Assembly (NCBI GenBank): GCA_003024785.1
Contig: PUQB01000628.1
Span: 62,001 to 126,000 of the forward strand
DNA: 64,000 bases
Source of the DNA: Selaginella tamariscina
Taxonomy: Eukaryota; Streptophyta; Lycopodiopsida; Selaginellales; Selaginellaceae
Reading direction: 5' to 3'
Part shown: piece after piece, positions 14,451-27,179 of the stretch
Position numbering within the stretch: the first letter of the stretch is position 1
How the letters are laid out: each line of letters starts with the position of its first letter
Notes under the pieces: generated by a model
What the model saw: only the letters and a program-made list of their open reading frames with translations
Database searches by the model: none
Told to the model about the DNA's origin: nothing
Program-made: the position numbers and the translations under genes

Positions 14451-15220
14451 ACCAAACATGGATCCATGTACTTTATTATTCAACTCAATTGTGTTAAAAA
14501 TACAATTCCTGACATAATTTCCTCTTCTTCTTACTATTGCATGCACTCTTCACAATCACAAGCTTTAACTTATCAACTGTTTACTTTGAACAACAAAAAT
14601 GAATCAACATGGGTATGTATACACTGCAATGAGTAGGGTTGAATCCTTGGATTGTCTATCTTGTGAAATCCACTTGTGCATTAAAACTTTATAAAAGAAT
14701 ATAAAGTAACAAAATGGCTCATTTGCAAGTGACTTGTCAGTGAGAAAACCCAATAACATACTTGGCCATTTTAAAAATGTTACTATGGTATGCATAAGTC
14801 TAAACACATGTAGCACTAAAGCACATGCTGAAGACAACTCACTAAGACTAGTTCATATACTTTGCTTACAAGAACTCATAAATTCAATTAGGACCATTTT
14901 AATAATCGTTTCCTTTGAGTTTTTATATATTTAATATTTAATTGATTTTGGAAAAGCAAAATAAACATACTCATGTTACAAGACCTCAATATCCATTGAT
15001 ATAAACAACTGTCTAGCAATGTTGTTTGCGCCCAAAGTCTTTCTATAACCCAAGTAGTCAAGTTAATCTTTGGAACCACAATTCAACTGGCAAACATTTT
15101 ATTTTGTGGCACATGCTACCATATTGCAAATGTGCACCGATCACCATTATGTAATGTTGACCAATTTCTATAACTGCTTCACAACATATTTCTTAAATTA
15201 CATGAAAACTTGGTGATTTT
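14451..15220. other. Non-coding stretch
   Basis: AT-rich, no supported gene. The ORFs present are short and lack recognisable motifs. Confidence 0.4.
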
Positions 15221-15225
15221 CAGAT

Positions 15226-15310
15226 GCACATTGTAATTAAAATGGGCATGATACATGAAAATGAGAATAAAAAATAAATTGCTAATTAATACTTAATACT
15301 TAACGTGCAT
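15226..15310. repeat. Second copy of the left terminal sequence of the 14.8-kb transposon
   Basis: About 80 bp starting ATGCACATTGTAATTAAAAT match the first 80 bp of the 38.8-53.6 kb element at roughly 80-85%, including TGGGCATGATAC and the following CTAATTAATACTTAA. It ends with AACGTGCAT, which could be a short inverted end, so this may be a small non-autonomous element or an isolated terminus. Confidence 0.6.
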
Positions 15311-16460
15311 GGTCAAAATAAGCACAACTATATACATTAACATAATAATGTTGACTAATTTCACCATGTAAGAAAAAGACAGAATAGTTAAGTGAAATAA
15401 AGACATAAATATGAGTAGAAGACTAGTTCACTAATGCATATCATGGCTACAAGGTGATGGTTCAAATTTTCCTGTGACATAGTTAAGGCACAACCCTCTA
15501 TATGCTGCTTCAACTTCCAGAAAAGGGATATGTCCACCTTCGTGGTAACCTACCCTTAACGTTAGCGAATCCATACGTAGGAAGTCTTATCGAAATGCAT
15601 GTTCCAAGGGTCAGAAGTTAAAGCATGTCTCCAACTCCTCCTTTGCATCAAGCTAGGTGTAGCACTCACACTAAGTAAGGTACATCCATGTCCTTGTCCA
15701 AATGTGAGTGTGGGATCTTGACTGACATGTTTTTGTTATCAAATTCCTAAGGGTTCACATAGGGGTTCTAGAGTTAGCATTTAGGAGCCACGTTCGTGGC
15801 ACTTTTATGGCATGATAACCCACATCATGGGAGATAGAGTCACATGAAGATGTGACACTAAGCTAGACATGGTACAATGTTTGAGGCACGCCCTTTGGGG
15901 TTGTTCTCATGTGTTTGTCGCCAAGGGGTTGGATAGTTCAGTAAACATGCATGCTTGTACTCACACCATGGGCATTAGCTTTAAGGGAGTTTAGGTCTTG
16001 TAACTAGGTGTGGTTTTGGCACACTTGGCTAGGGGGTGTTCTCTTGAGATCTAAGGGTTAAAACAACCTAAGCTCATTAACAAGAGCCCTACTTGTAAGG
16101 TCGTGTATTTAAGGTTATCTAAACCTCCTTAGTAGAACACTCGTGTCTGCCTATGGTGCAACTCATGTCCTCATTAAGTTTAGCCTTAAGTATAAGGTAC
16201 GACTTGGCCACTCAAACTCTTAAGGGTAGTCGTGGTTCGGTATCCTTGTCGTCCTAAAGGGGTTGTACTCGATTCTTTAAAGGGTAAGCCTTAACTTTGT
16301 CACAGGGTATGTTTCCTTTGTGGGGTTATGGCATGAGCATGTTTAGGTCTACTAGGATACGATCCCAAAGTCTACTTATTGCCCGCCGACCAACCCTTGT
16401 GGTGCACTGTCGAGTCTAGGAATAACTGGGGGTTATCCTCTAGGGTTTGGGACTTAGGAT
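15311..16460. other. Non-coding, low-AT stretch
   Basis: Between 15440 and 16460 the base composition is more balanced than its surroundings. I find no ORF above 60 codons and no known motif. It may be LTR or intergenic repeat DNA; unassigned. Confidence 0.3.
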
Positions 16461-17096
16461 AGGACTATGAGTCTTCTACTTATTTAAACATTTAAGTCAG
16501 ACTCTTGAAGTCATCTTGGAAGACTTAACATTGTTCCCACATGATGTTAATGCCGAATGGCCACTTAACAGCCATATGTTGCCATGTGTTCAAACTCTAA
16601 GAAAGCATTGTTTATAGGAGGGCCTACTACAGGTGTGACAAAAGAGTTTCCATTGGAAAGCCAATGTGCAAATGCATTTGCCCATGAATAAAAGCACTTT
16701 AGTTTCCCAATGCAATACCTCACAAGCTCCATAGTCACCAAATTTTCTTGTCAGTATGATGTACGTTATGCTATTTGATAGGACTATGAGTCTTCTACTT
16801 AATTAAACATTTGAGCAGACTTGAAGTCATCTTGGAAGACTTAACATTATTCCACATGATGTTAATGCCAAATGGCCACTTAACAACCATATGTTGCCAT
16901 GTGTTCAACTCTAAGTAAAGCATTTTTTATAGGAGGGCCTACTACAGGTGTGATAAAAGAGTTTCCATTGGAAAGCCAATGTGCAAATGCATTTGCCCAT
17001 GAATAAAGCACTTTAGTTTCCCAATGCAAATACCTCACAAGCTCCATAGTCACCAAATTTTCTTGTCAGTATGATGTACGTTATGCTATTCGACCT
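16461..17096. repeat. Tandem duplication, ~319-bp unit
   Basis: 16461-16779 and 16780-17096 are two near-identical units starting AGGACTATGAGTCTTCTACT. The unit lies inside the copy C repeat. Part of it (GATGTTAATGCCGAATGGCC and the following bases) is also found, diverged, at 26300-26345. Confidence 0.9.
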
Positions 17097-18570
17097 AAAT
17101 GCCATATACCCACTTGCCACTTACAATGTGCATAGTGATTAATGTAAATTAAAGATTTAATTTGACCTAAATGCTTCATACCCACTTGCCAATTACACCT
17201 AAATGCCATATACCCACTTACCACTTACAATGTGTATAGTGATTAATGTAAATCAAAGATTTAATTTGACCTAAATGCTTCATACCCACTTGCCAATTAC
17301 AACGTGCCATGTAGTGAAGACTCTCATAATAACTAATGCTAAACAAGATTTACTTAGATTTTTTACTCACTAATGATGTTGTATTCCAACATTGAATATT
17401 CCAATGGTTGCACTCATTGGGCAAATGTTTTATCATGCTTTAACAAATCCTAAACAAATATTTATATACGTGTATGTGTGGTAATTAATTATCCAATGAT
17501 AAGCATCAAAGCCTTTAATTAGGAGAATTCATGTGAGAAAAAACTATCTTTGATTTACATAATCCTTACTTATCACGTAATCTTAATTACCAGTAGTTTT
17601 TACTAGTGACATGACTGACCGGTCCGTAAACCGCACCCACAAGCCAATCCACGCCGCTCATCTCAAGTTTAGGCTAATCTAGACCATCCGCAAAATCCGA
17701 TGGATAAGAAGTTTAAATGTTCACAGTGACATGGCACAATTGCGGCCTTACTATCGTTTACGAACTGAAATGTAAGGTGGACATCTATCCCGCCAACAGC
17801 ATTAATAATATGAATTCATATTAATAATATGTAAAAAATAATACTATCTAAGTACTACTATTAGCAGTGAAATTTTCTAGTAATTAACAGTTTCACACTT
17901 TCATATAATAAAATTATATTGCATACATGTCATCTTACAGACGTACAGTGTTCCTGGATTGTTGGGCACTTAAATAAATTTACTTTTAAATACTGGGTTA
18001 ATTGTTATATAGACATAAAATAAAACTCTTAGTCCAAGATACTGCCAATATTCCACATTTATGAATATCTGATATAGTATATTTTAGATTTCCCATTATA
18101 ATTATCTAGTATAGTAATTATAATTATAAATTAAGCATATTTAAAGATTTACTAATTTTTTATAATATGAAGTGGGTATATTATGCGTCTCTCTTCTATA
18201 TATTATATGTCTGTTATGTATATGAAATACACTCTATGTATATCCACACACACACGAGAGAGAGAGTACTCTGGCGTATGTGTACACTTTGTACGTGTCT
18301 GTTTATATACGCAGTCGGTCTGCGAGGTATTCATTACATGCATACACATATACGAGTATATTATAATTATGTACCAGATATACACATACGAACCAGGAAC
18401 AATAATCTCTTCCTGCATAAATTTTAAGTTGGACTTGTAATAGCAATTAGAATTAATAAACAATAATTTTTAAAATTTAAAACTTAATATGATAAATATG
18501 TAAGTAATACATTGTTAACACTGATTAATTAAGCAATTATTTAACACGTGGCCCCTCTTATTATCCATTG
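16530..18570. repeat. Long dispersed repeat, copy C (3' half)
   Basis: Collinear with 2060-4210 in the same orientation, with indels, a local tandem expansion at its left end and microsatellite differences near 18240. Both copies end within the same CACGTGGCCCCTCT motif, suggesting a real repeat boundary near 4210 and 18570. Confidence 0.75.
17090..17300. repeat. Tandem duplication, ~100-bp unit
   Basis: Two copies of a unit that starts ACCTAAATGCCATATACCCA occur at about 17092 and 17190. They are followed by a shared continuation with copies A and B. Confidence 0.8.
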
Positions 18571-20990
18571 ATAATGAAATGGCCGTGGGAGCCAGATAAC
18601 AAAACTTTGCCAGAAATTCTAAGACATTTAATTTTAGTTTTGGAACTCTAAACCGTTTCATTGTCCATATCTTTATCTTAATATATTTAAGTTAACTATA
18701 AATATGAATTTCCCTTCCACTAAATCTATTTAATTTTATCATTAAACTTACTTAATTTTTAATTTCTATTAGTATTATGACTTAAGTAATTCTTAAGTTA
18801 AGATGCATTAATTTTCATATGCACTTATGCCCAAAGTATTCAACCTTAGGATTTCTTAAGTGACCAGGGGATCAACATATAAAAATAAATTATTCATGAT
18901 TTATTTCAATATTTAGTTTTAGAATTTTACAGCTATTAAACTTTAATGATATATATAATCGATCTATATTATGTATTCTAAAACTTAAATATTGTTTTCA
19001 TGTTGTCAATATAAATAAAAATATATTTAAATAATACTTGAAACAATAAACGTTAACTTAAACAATTATCTAAATTTAATATGCACATTTAAGTGAGGGC
19101 TAATAAAGAAGAAAAAAAGTACAGAATCCTTTGAATGCTTCTGTACCTATTTAGTACGTTATTATGTAATATATTATAATTAAAACAATATATATATATG
19201 TAAGGGTGAAATAGATTCGTGAGGATACTTATACATGTATTATGCATTAATATTAATTTTGATATCTAGTGTATGTATATTATGTATATATTACCTAGTC
19301 ATGTGGTTTTATTATTACATTACCTAATCAACTTATATATCTGTACTTGGATATTTTATTATATTTTGTTAATATTTAAAATATGCATGTCTCTTTAAGA
19401 CTCGGCTATACAACTAGAGATCGTACATTGCATCATTGTTTATATGCACTGGAATTTATGTAATGATTATTAACTAAGTCAATCTTTTAACGAGGATTTA
19501 AAATATGGACTTAGTTAGTATTCTAAATATTGACTAGGGTTTGATTTATTATTGATGATTTAATATAAAAAGGATTTTATTGCTTAATATGCATCAAATT
19601 TATTAACAAGAAAACTTCGTAGAAAGCCATACTGATTAATAATTTAAAGGTTTTATAGTAAAACTTTATTAAATTAAATAATTCAAATGCTGATGTTTTG
19701 CTTTTATTATAATTTTGTGTTTGTTTTTTAAATATCTTTATATAAAAACTGATTAAGTATTACTAAATCATTTTATATAAGAACTAAATTGCTTAATTGG
19801 ATCAAATTCAATGAGGAATTAGACAATTTCAATTACAAGTGAAAGTTTATATAATCTGAGTAATTAATATATGATACAATAAAATATACATCATACTGTA
19901 ACCGCTCGTGTACACGTGTGTATAACATTTTTCATGCATATTACCATAACATTTCATGCGTGAACATGTTATACACGTACATATATACGACTCTTGTTAG
20001 CGTTGCGTGTGCATACGCATGTATGTACATAAAAGTACATAAAAAAGTGAATTATGATAGCCATACGTGCATATATATAGACACTATATTATATATATAC
20101 ACTGTAAAATAAATGTCTAAAAGTCTAGAAAGCGTGTTGTTACGTGACATAATATATTTGACATTTTACAAGCGGGTTTGTTAACTAATTAAGTTTAATT
20201 GTTATATTTGGCATAGTTTAATGTTAATATCTGTATGCACAACTGTACCTCAACTCACATATGCATATATATACATTAACATGCTAAGTCAGTCAATAAA
20301 TTATTATAATGGTTAGTTCAATTTCACTTATTATAATAGTTAGTTAAAGTACGGTATTTTATGTAGCTGAGTCTTTACATACATGCTTTAAAATTTATAA
20401 TCTAATGAAAATTATATACAAATGCGCGCATGTGTGTCTGTGTTATATTAGTTAGTTTTTGTGTCTTCCATTACAAACTGCATCTTTAGATATATAACCG
20501 GAACTATTACACTATATGGTTTGATTTTCATATTAAATCTGTAAAATAAAATAAAAAGAAGAGATAGAATATATAAATAACAGAGTTATTCTGTGACACT
20601 GCCTGAGTGACTGTGCCCATCCGAACACCAACAAAGAGAAGAAGCATAAAGAAAACCACAAATTTAGACATATTGCACAAACTCAAATATTACCACACAT
20701 ACGCAGAAAGACATTGCTCGTATATAATGAGAATATTATTAAATATAGAATATGCTCTACACTTCAACTGTTTACTTAACTGTACTATTTGCAAAATATA
20801 TAGTGTTTAATACTTAATCAGTAGCGAAACGTAAAAGTGTGTGTATATATATATATATATATAAATCTGTGTTTAGTTATTTTTAATATTATTGTAAATG
20901 TAATATAAAAAATTGAAATTTAAATAAGATGATATTTACGTATTTGATTTATTGAGCACAGCAAAACACAGAAAACTATGATAAAGACTG
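18571..20990. other. AT-rich non-coding stretch
   Basis: No gene supported. It contains scattered TA and TG microsatellites (for example 20838-20862). Confidence 0.5.
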
Positions 20991-20991
20991 T

Positions 20992-21151
20992 AGGTTACCT
21001 TAGTAATTAAGGTTTATATATACAATTAAAAAGTATTATAGGATTAGCATTCATATATATACCTTAATTACTAGGGTAATTACATAAAGGTCTAATAAAT
21101 ATGATTAAAAATATATTTTATATATATAAACCTTAATTACTATGGTAACCT
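20992..21151. mobile_element. MITE-like element, ~160 bp with ~30-bp TIRs
   Basis: AGGTTACCTTAGTAATTAAG at 20992 is mirrored at the right end (…CTATGGTAACCT, ending 21151). The two ~30-bp arms differ at one position. An internal copy of the arm (TATATACCTTAATTACTAGG) lies at 21055. I see no clear target-site duplication. The element lies 14 bp upstream of a possible first exon. Confidence 0.7.
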
Positions 21152-21165
21152 GTTGCTAGGGTTTC

Positions 21166-21297
21166 ATGGATGTAGCTGATGCGGAAGTATTCACTGTTTT
21201 CTTTTGTATCGTGGATAGTGCAGAGAGGCTAGATCCGACAGAAGATGCGGTAAAGCGGCACGGTTCATCGGAAACAGTAAGGCCAGATGTTGGACAT
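21166..21297 (+). CDS. Possible first exon of an unrecognised gene (44 codons)
   Basis: ATG at 21166 opens a 44-codon frame starting MDVADAEVFTVFFCIVDSAE and ending ...RPDVGH, directly followed by a strong donor GTAAGT at 21298. The local GC content rises sharply relative to flanks. The upstream GCTAGGGTTTC is like many plant leader sequences. I could not identify the next exon or the family, so it could also be a chance ORF. Read past the donor, it stops two codons later. Confidence 0.3.
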
Positions 21298-21609
21298 GTA
21301 AGTGATTGAGAGCATTAGGACAAGCATCGGGCAGGATTTGCGCGTTGCATATTTGAGCAGCGGGGCCTGGCATGGCTTATCGGACAGTCAGCGGGGCCTG
21401 GCGGGTTAACAATGCGTGCGTTCAAATTTGTTGGGGATTTGATAGTTTGATGATGATTAGTATCAATTGCATGGTGTGTATTCTAGATTCTTGATTTTTA
21501 TTATAAAAACATATTATGTTCATTAATTTCTTTGTTTATAAAAAAAATACAGGAATATAAAGTCATGTGTACTAATCAAATACATTTATTGTTTACATAC
21601 TTTAGGTTA

Positions 21610-22100
21610 ATCGATGTTTGTTGACAATACTTATTGTATTTAGAATATTAATAAATATTTAATCTTTTTATCTTTTTACATGTTTAAGCTCAATCGCATG
21701 TGTAATCTTGTATATACGAGGGCATGTGATATATGTTTTTTCTAGTTCTCAGCATCAATGTTATTATTGACCGAATTTGGTATATTCATCACAAAATAAA
21801 ATATAAACCTTTTTAACATTTGGACATGAACATGTTAATTTGCTCAACATTTTATCATTTATTTAATATGTAATTATTTAACTAATGATAATTCTTTTAT
21901 AATTGAACATTTCAAAATTTCATTAGTGTTTGAAATGCATCAATGTTTTTAAGATTTAATTTTAATTAATCTCTAAAACAAGGTACTAGTTTAAATACTT
22001 TGTGAATTATTGTGCCACCAATATAAAGGTTGCCCAGTATGTAATTACAATCGTAAGATTCTTATGTTTGCCTTTTAAAGTTGAATCAAAATTTTGTTTA
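21610..22100 (-). pseudogene. Inverted fragment of the PIF1-type helicase relic
   Basis: The reverse complement of 21680-22090 matches 13540-13990 base by base over long runs, for example CATGTCCAAATGTTAAAA and the helicase Walker B region. It is only about 0.45 kb and contains stops. It is a second, opposite-strand copy of the same transposon-type gene. Confidence 0.75.
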
Positions 22101-22418
22101 ATCTCATATAACAATGTGTGCGTTAAAATTTGTTTAATCCCATGGTGCGTTAAAAGCTCAGACACATTTACAGCGTTGGTAAAGAGGTAAGTGACATTAT
22201 GTTCACATTATACATCATCATTGTAGCTAAAGAGAAATACACACGCATGCACACATGTAAGCACTTAGAAACATGAAACACGAAACCTATATTGCATAGT
22301 TGTGTATTTTCATTATATTAAGAGTATTCATTCCTTTTGTAGACATGTCATGAAATTGTAGCCAGGCGTTTGTCGTTGGTGAATACACATAAGTCCTTCT
22401 GGCACTGGGTATTGAAAA

Positions 22419-22451
22419 TGAACAGTGTGTGTGTGTGTGTGTGTGTGTGTG
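22419..22451. repeat. (GT)n microsatellite
   Basis: An uninterrupted GT run of about 32 bp. Confidence 0.95.
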
Positions 22452-22479
22452 AACGATCTAGGTATTAGACCATGTTACC

Positions 22480-23515
22480 AAGGTTCTTAAGAAGGCAATG
22501 ACCATTACCTGGAGGATCACTTGTTGCATCTTATTGAAATTCTACGTTTTCAACAAAACGACAAGTCGGGACTTGCAGTTTTGCTTGTTCAAAGAGGTAA
22601 ACTTACATCTCTATCCCTCAGTAATATGATAGATAGTGTCTAATGTAATTGTTACTGTTAAGGCACATGTATACATGTATCCGTATATGTACTCAACATG
22701 AATAGTAATATACGTATTCCGAACAGCTCCGGATATAGCGAAGTGTTTCCGGAAGTGTCTAACAGAGGAGTTGAAAGGCCCAGACAGGAAGCAGTACTGG
22801 AACTTCTGCGAGGCATTCCACACAGCTCAAAACACAGCTCGACAACAACAGACAATCAAGGCTCCTCTCTCTCCACACACACACTCACTCACACACACAC
22901 ACGCACACGCACACATCGATTAGGTACTTAATTCATGCATTTCTCATGAAGGAGAAGGCAATCCAACGAAATGGTAACAAGACGACAAAGCCAAAGAAGC
23001 ATCTTCTACTGCCAGAGGTCTTCCTTCGCAATGATTGGTACCCCTCTCTCTCTCTCTCACTCTCTCTCACACACACACACGCACGCATGCACACATTGGT
23101 TGCATTCTATTCAGGTGCCACGTGCCCGGGAGGAAAGGTTTCCTAGTGAAGGGATACCTGTATTACATTGGATACAGGGAACTACCCGAGACATTCCCAG
23201 ACGACGTCCAACAGAGTTTACATGTGCTCAAGAGGACAAGGAGAAGATGAAAACGCTTTACAACAAGGAAAGATGGTACCACTTCGGCATGTTCTGGTCC
23301 ACGTTCACAAGCAGGTATGCACACACACGCATGCACACGTACGTACGTATGTATCTAACAAACGCATACACACGCGTTTCACATGAACCTAACAGTGTCT
23401 CATCTGTAAGACAATATGCAAGACAATAAGTTGTTCCGGAAGAAGGTGGAGGAGTCCACTGTTTATGTGACTCGGCACTTCACTGCTTACAACACGTTGG
23501 AGAAACGGTGAGAGG
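22480..23515 (+). CDS. Possible multi-exon gene, family not recognised
   Basis: Several plus-strand segments look like exons. About 22730-22850 reads EELKGPDRKQYWNFCEAFHT and runs to ACAATCAAG. About 22945-23038 reads KPKKHLLLPEVFLRNDW and stops at a GTACCC donor. About 23115-23312 reads ERFPSEGIPVLHWIQGTTRD ... WYHFGMFWSTFTSR and stops at GTATGC. About 23430-23510 reads EESTVYVTRHFTAYNTLEKR and stops at GTGAGA. The introns would be full of CA/CT repeats. Segment composition is protein-like, but frame continuity across exons is not proven. It could be part of the receptor-kinase gene downstream or a separate gene. Confidence 0.35.
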
Positions 23516-24014
23516 TTCAACTGCACGGATGAGTATGAGAAAGAGATAGTCAATTGTATAAATAAAATTAGAAAATAGGAGTGTTTAACATCCGTGTTAG
23601 CAGTTAATAATAATTAATAATGGACACCCATAAAAAAAGAATTTATTATATTATATATGTATATGCATAAATTAACATACATTTATATTAAAATTTTACT
23701 GTTTTTATTATGTTGATTTAAATTACAGGTTTTATAAATTACAATTAAAATTAAGTAATTAATTTTAGGTGAAGATTTAAATATAAATACATTTTATAAA
23801 AACATAGGTTAAAACAGATGTAAAAAGTATATTTTTACACCTTTTATAAATATTCTATACATATACGTCGGTACATATGTATATGCAAGATGTATATGCA
23901 AGATGATATATCCTAGCTACGTTTATTCTGTGTGCTTCCTGCCTAGCTGCTAGTGGAATCCTGAGAAGTTCCTTGCCCATGGTTAATTTGTTTCGGTTTT
24001 ATTCTACATTCTCT

Positions 24015-24080
<66 letters not shown>

Positions 24081-24360
24081 TGATATCCTTCATGTGTAAT
24101 ATTGAATTCTATTTGGATACATTATGTATCAATAAAATATATGTATCTATGTAAAAGAATGTATGTATCTTATATTCTCTTAATATGTTTTATACGTTTT
24201 GGCCCTTTCACGTGTTATACAGTAAGACGACTACAAGGTCAAGGAAGAATACAAGGTCGATCCGCAAGTGCCAGCTAGATTCCAGCATTTGCATACACAT
24301 AAACCGTGTATATATATATATATATATATTATATATTATATATATATATATATATATAGA
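24015..24360. repeat. CT/TA microsatellites
   Basis: (CT)n followed by (AT)n at 24015-24072, and two (TA)n blocks at 24307-24358. Confidence 0.9.
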
Positions 24361-24589
24361 ATGCCATATATGGACACATGGAGTCCAGGCAAGCTTCTCT
24401 ATATGTAGCAAGAATCATATGACATATGGAAAACAATATATACATACAAAGGGACAGACTAGCCTAGCATTATATATATCCATAATTCGAATATAATATT
24501 AATATGTATTATATATATAAACTAGCCATCCACTTGTTATTTGCCTGTCACTATGTTGTTACCGTTACCTATGCATTATCCGTAGAAGA

Positions 24590-25715
24590 ACTGCAATTCA
24601 GCCCGAGAAAGAAGTAACTGAGGCTGCAGACTTTAAGTTATTTAAACACCTCCATCCAGACAAAATTGACTTTGTAAAGCTTACCAATGGCTTTGATAAA
24701 GAGTTGATCCTTGGTAAAGGTGGTTCTAGCACTGTATATGAGGGCAAGCTTCCAAATGGTCAGTCTGTAGCTGTAAAAAAGCTTGACATCGAAAATGACA
24801 AGAAGACTTTCTTAAGAGAGCTTCAAACTGTGGGAAAGTTGCGACATCGAAATCTTGTCAAAGTACTAGGATATTACTCTGATACAGAGTGCACTGCAAT
24901 TATTCTTGAGTATATGCCTTATGGAACTCTTGAGCAGTTACTACATCCTAAACAAGTACTCCGAGGACTAGATTAAATACCATATAGATGATTATCTCTT
25001 CTCAAAACATGTTTCTATATATAGGTATAACATTGCTGTAGCAGTGGCAACGGGATTAAGTTATCTTCATCATGATGTGAACAAACAATTGTGTATTGCG
25101 ATCTTAAGCCAAGCAACATTCTTCTAGATGAAGACTTCGTAGCAAAAATAGCAGATTTTGGAGTTGCGAGGATTCTTGATCAAACCGCTGCAGACACCTT
25201 AACATTTAAATGGAGCATTGGTTATACAGCTCCAGGCAAGTAGATAGACGCCTTACACATGGCTTCCTATGCTTCGAGCAACACACACACACAGGTTACA
25301 AGAGAACAGATATTTGTAGGATATTTTACCATTATTCTGCATATGATAATAACATGTTTATGTTTCCAGAGATTGCACAGGGAGCAAGTTCATCCACTAA
25401 AGCAGATATATACAGCTTTGGCATCATACTAATGGAGCTTTTGACTAGAGAATATAATGCAAGGTTTGAGCAAAACTCCATTAGAGATTATGTGTTACGT
25501 GCCATGCAAAGAGACCAAGGGCCATGAAATTCTAGATGTAGAACTCCAGGTATTACAAATCTTTCAAGTTTATAGACCTTACAAGAAACATTTATATTTT
25601 AGATGGAGACTGAACATTTGGGGAGATGTCAGAGACATTCAAATTGGCATTGTGTTGCACAAGAAGATTCTCCAAGTTCCAGGCCAGAGGCAAAGGCAGT
25701 TTAATTTTCCTTAGA
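24590..25715 (+). CDS. Receptor-like protein kinase, kinase-domain part (frame broken)
   Basis: A plant RLK/Pelle-type serine/threonine kinase domain. Exon 24590-24955 carries the glycine loop [12 protein letters not shown], the lysine in VAVKKL and the αC region [17 protein letters not shown]. Exon 25025-25235 reads [11 protein letters not shown], then [14 protein letters not shown] and ADFGVARIL. The HRD arginine position is cysteine (YCD), as in non-RD receptor kinases of LRR type. A GC-AG intron (25236-25369) leads to [18 protein letters not shown]. After a 53-nt intron, 25603-25710 reads ETFKLALCC, the end of the C-lobe. Frame breaks occur near 25085 (AAACAATT) and 25522 (AAGGGCC). No LRR ectodomain or membrane segment was recognised upstream, so only the cytoplasmic part is visible, with N-terminal exons missing, lost or unrecognised. 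Confidence 0.8.
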
Positions 25716-25719
25716 AACA

Positions 25720-27175
25720 AAGATATGAAACTTCGGTTTGGTAAGTCTTTACTAGAGCTGGCGAAGAATGTTACCTTATACAGTTGTATAAGTTAATACT
25801 GTATTAATTAATATAAAATGTTAGTCTGAACAATTGTAAATAAAATAACGGTATAAAATAACATACTTAAATTGCATTAAAATAAAACATGGATATACCA
25901 AAAAAACACATGTATAATACTTTGTATAAAGAAGTACTACAAGTTGAATGTCAAGTGGGCCTCACTGTTGACTAAACATCTACCTTTACTCATAATTTCT
26001 TGAAATGATTAGTGAAAAAGCTAGTTAGTTTACCTCTAAACACTTAAATGCACCAAGTAAGCATTTAGAGTCCATCTACATCTACAGACTCAATAAGACT
26101 CAGTAGGTAACAACAATAACTTTTAAAATAAAAGTAAAGAGTTAGAGTAAAATAATAATTAACAGGATCCTAAGTCTATCTTTCAAGATTCTAAGATAAA
26201 CACTTAGGCTAGACCATTAGTCTCTTGCCTGTTAATGCATTTGAGTCTAACCTTAGGGGTCATTAAGATTGTCTTGAAAATTTACCGTTGCTCATATGGA
26301 TGATAATGCCGAATGACCGTATAACAGTCATATGTTGCCACGTGTTGGCCCTTCGGGTTAAAACTTTAATAGTCAAAGCATAGTTTAGGTTGTTGGTTCT
26401 TTTGTATAATGATATGTGAGGTTTGCATTTTCACATCACCGTTGGCTTTTATATCGTCTGCACTTATTAATATGGTTTTAATTTTTTCTTACCACCTTGT
26501 TTTAGGCTAAAAAGAGTGTTATAATTTTGTATGTGTGATAAAGGCCTTTCTAAATCCTAAATAATAGTCTCCAATAGTTGATCACAATTCTGAATAGTCA
26601 GTTACCTTCTCAAAATTCTTGAACATTAATTTTTAAACCCACGTCAATACTTTTTATATCGTTAATAATGAGCTCATGTATTAAGCCCTTTTAAGTGACC
26701 ATTCATGTTTTAATGACTAAACTTGTACTGCATAATAGGTATATTATTTCTTGTAAAGAATAAGAATTATAGTGGCACAAGATGACCGGTTAAGGAATTG
26801 CTTCCGTTTTTGATATATTCATTCATAAACTTTTTAAAGGTTAACACCTTAATCATGAGGACAACACAACTTTTTTTAAAGATGCAATTTTCAAAAAACT
26901 CTATCATATGTGATAAGGTAAGTACACTTACTTATTTTTTCGAGTTGAAAACCTTACTAAATAATGCATCAATATCGGCCAATGATAAGAAAAATTGAGT
27001 ATGCGTCTCAAACACACATTTGGCAATGTCGCAACATGCATTGATTAGTACACATCCCCACCGTTAGTGGGTTTAACTATTTAATAATAATTTATTATTT
27101 AATAAATCTTTAACTCAATTATTATTTTTAATCTGGTGAATTTATTAACTTGTTGCATAAAGATAAATATATCTT
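25720..27175. other. Non-coding stretch with one dispersed-repeat fragment
   Basis: No gene supported. 26290-26345 (AATGCCGAATGACCGTATAA and flanks) is a diverged match to 16540-16590 in repeat C. Confidence 0.5.
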
Positions 27176-27179
27176 CAGT

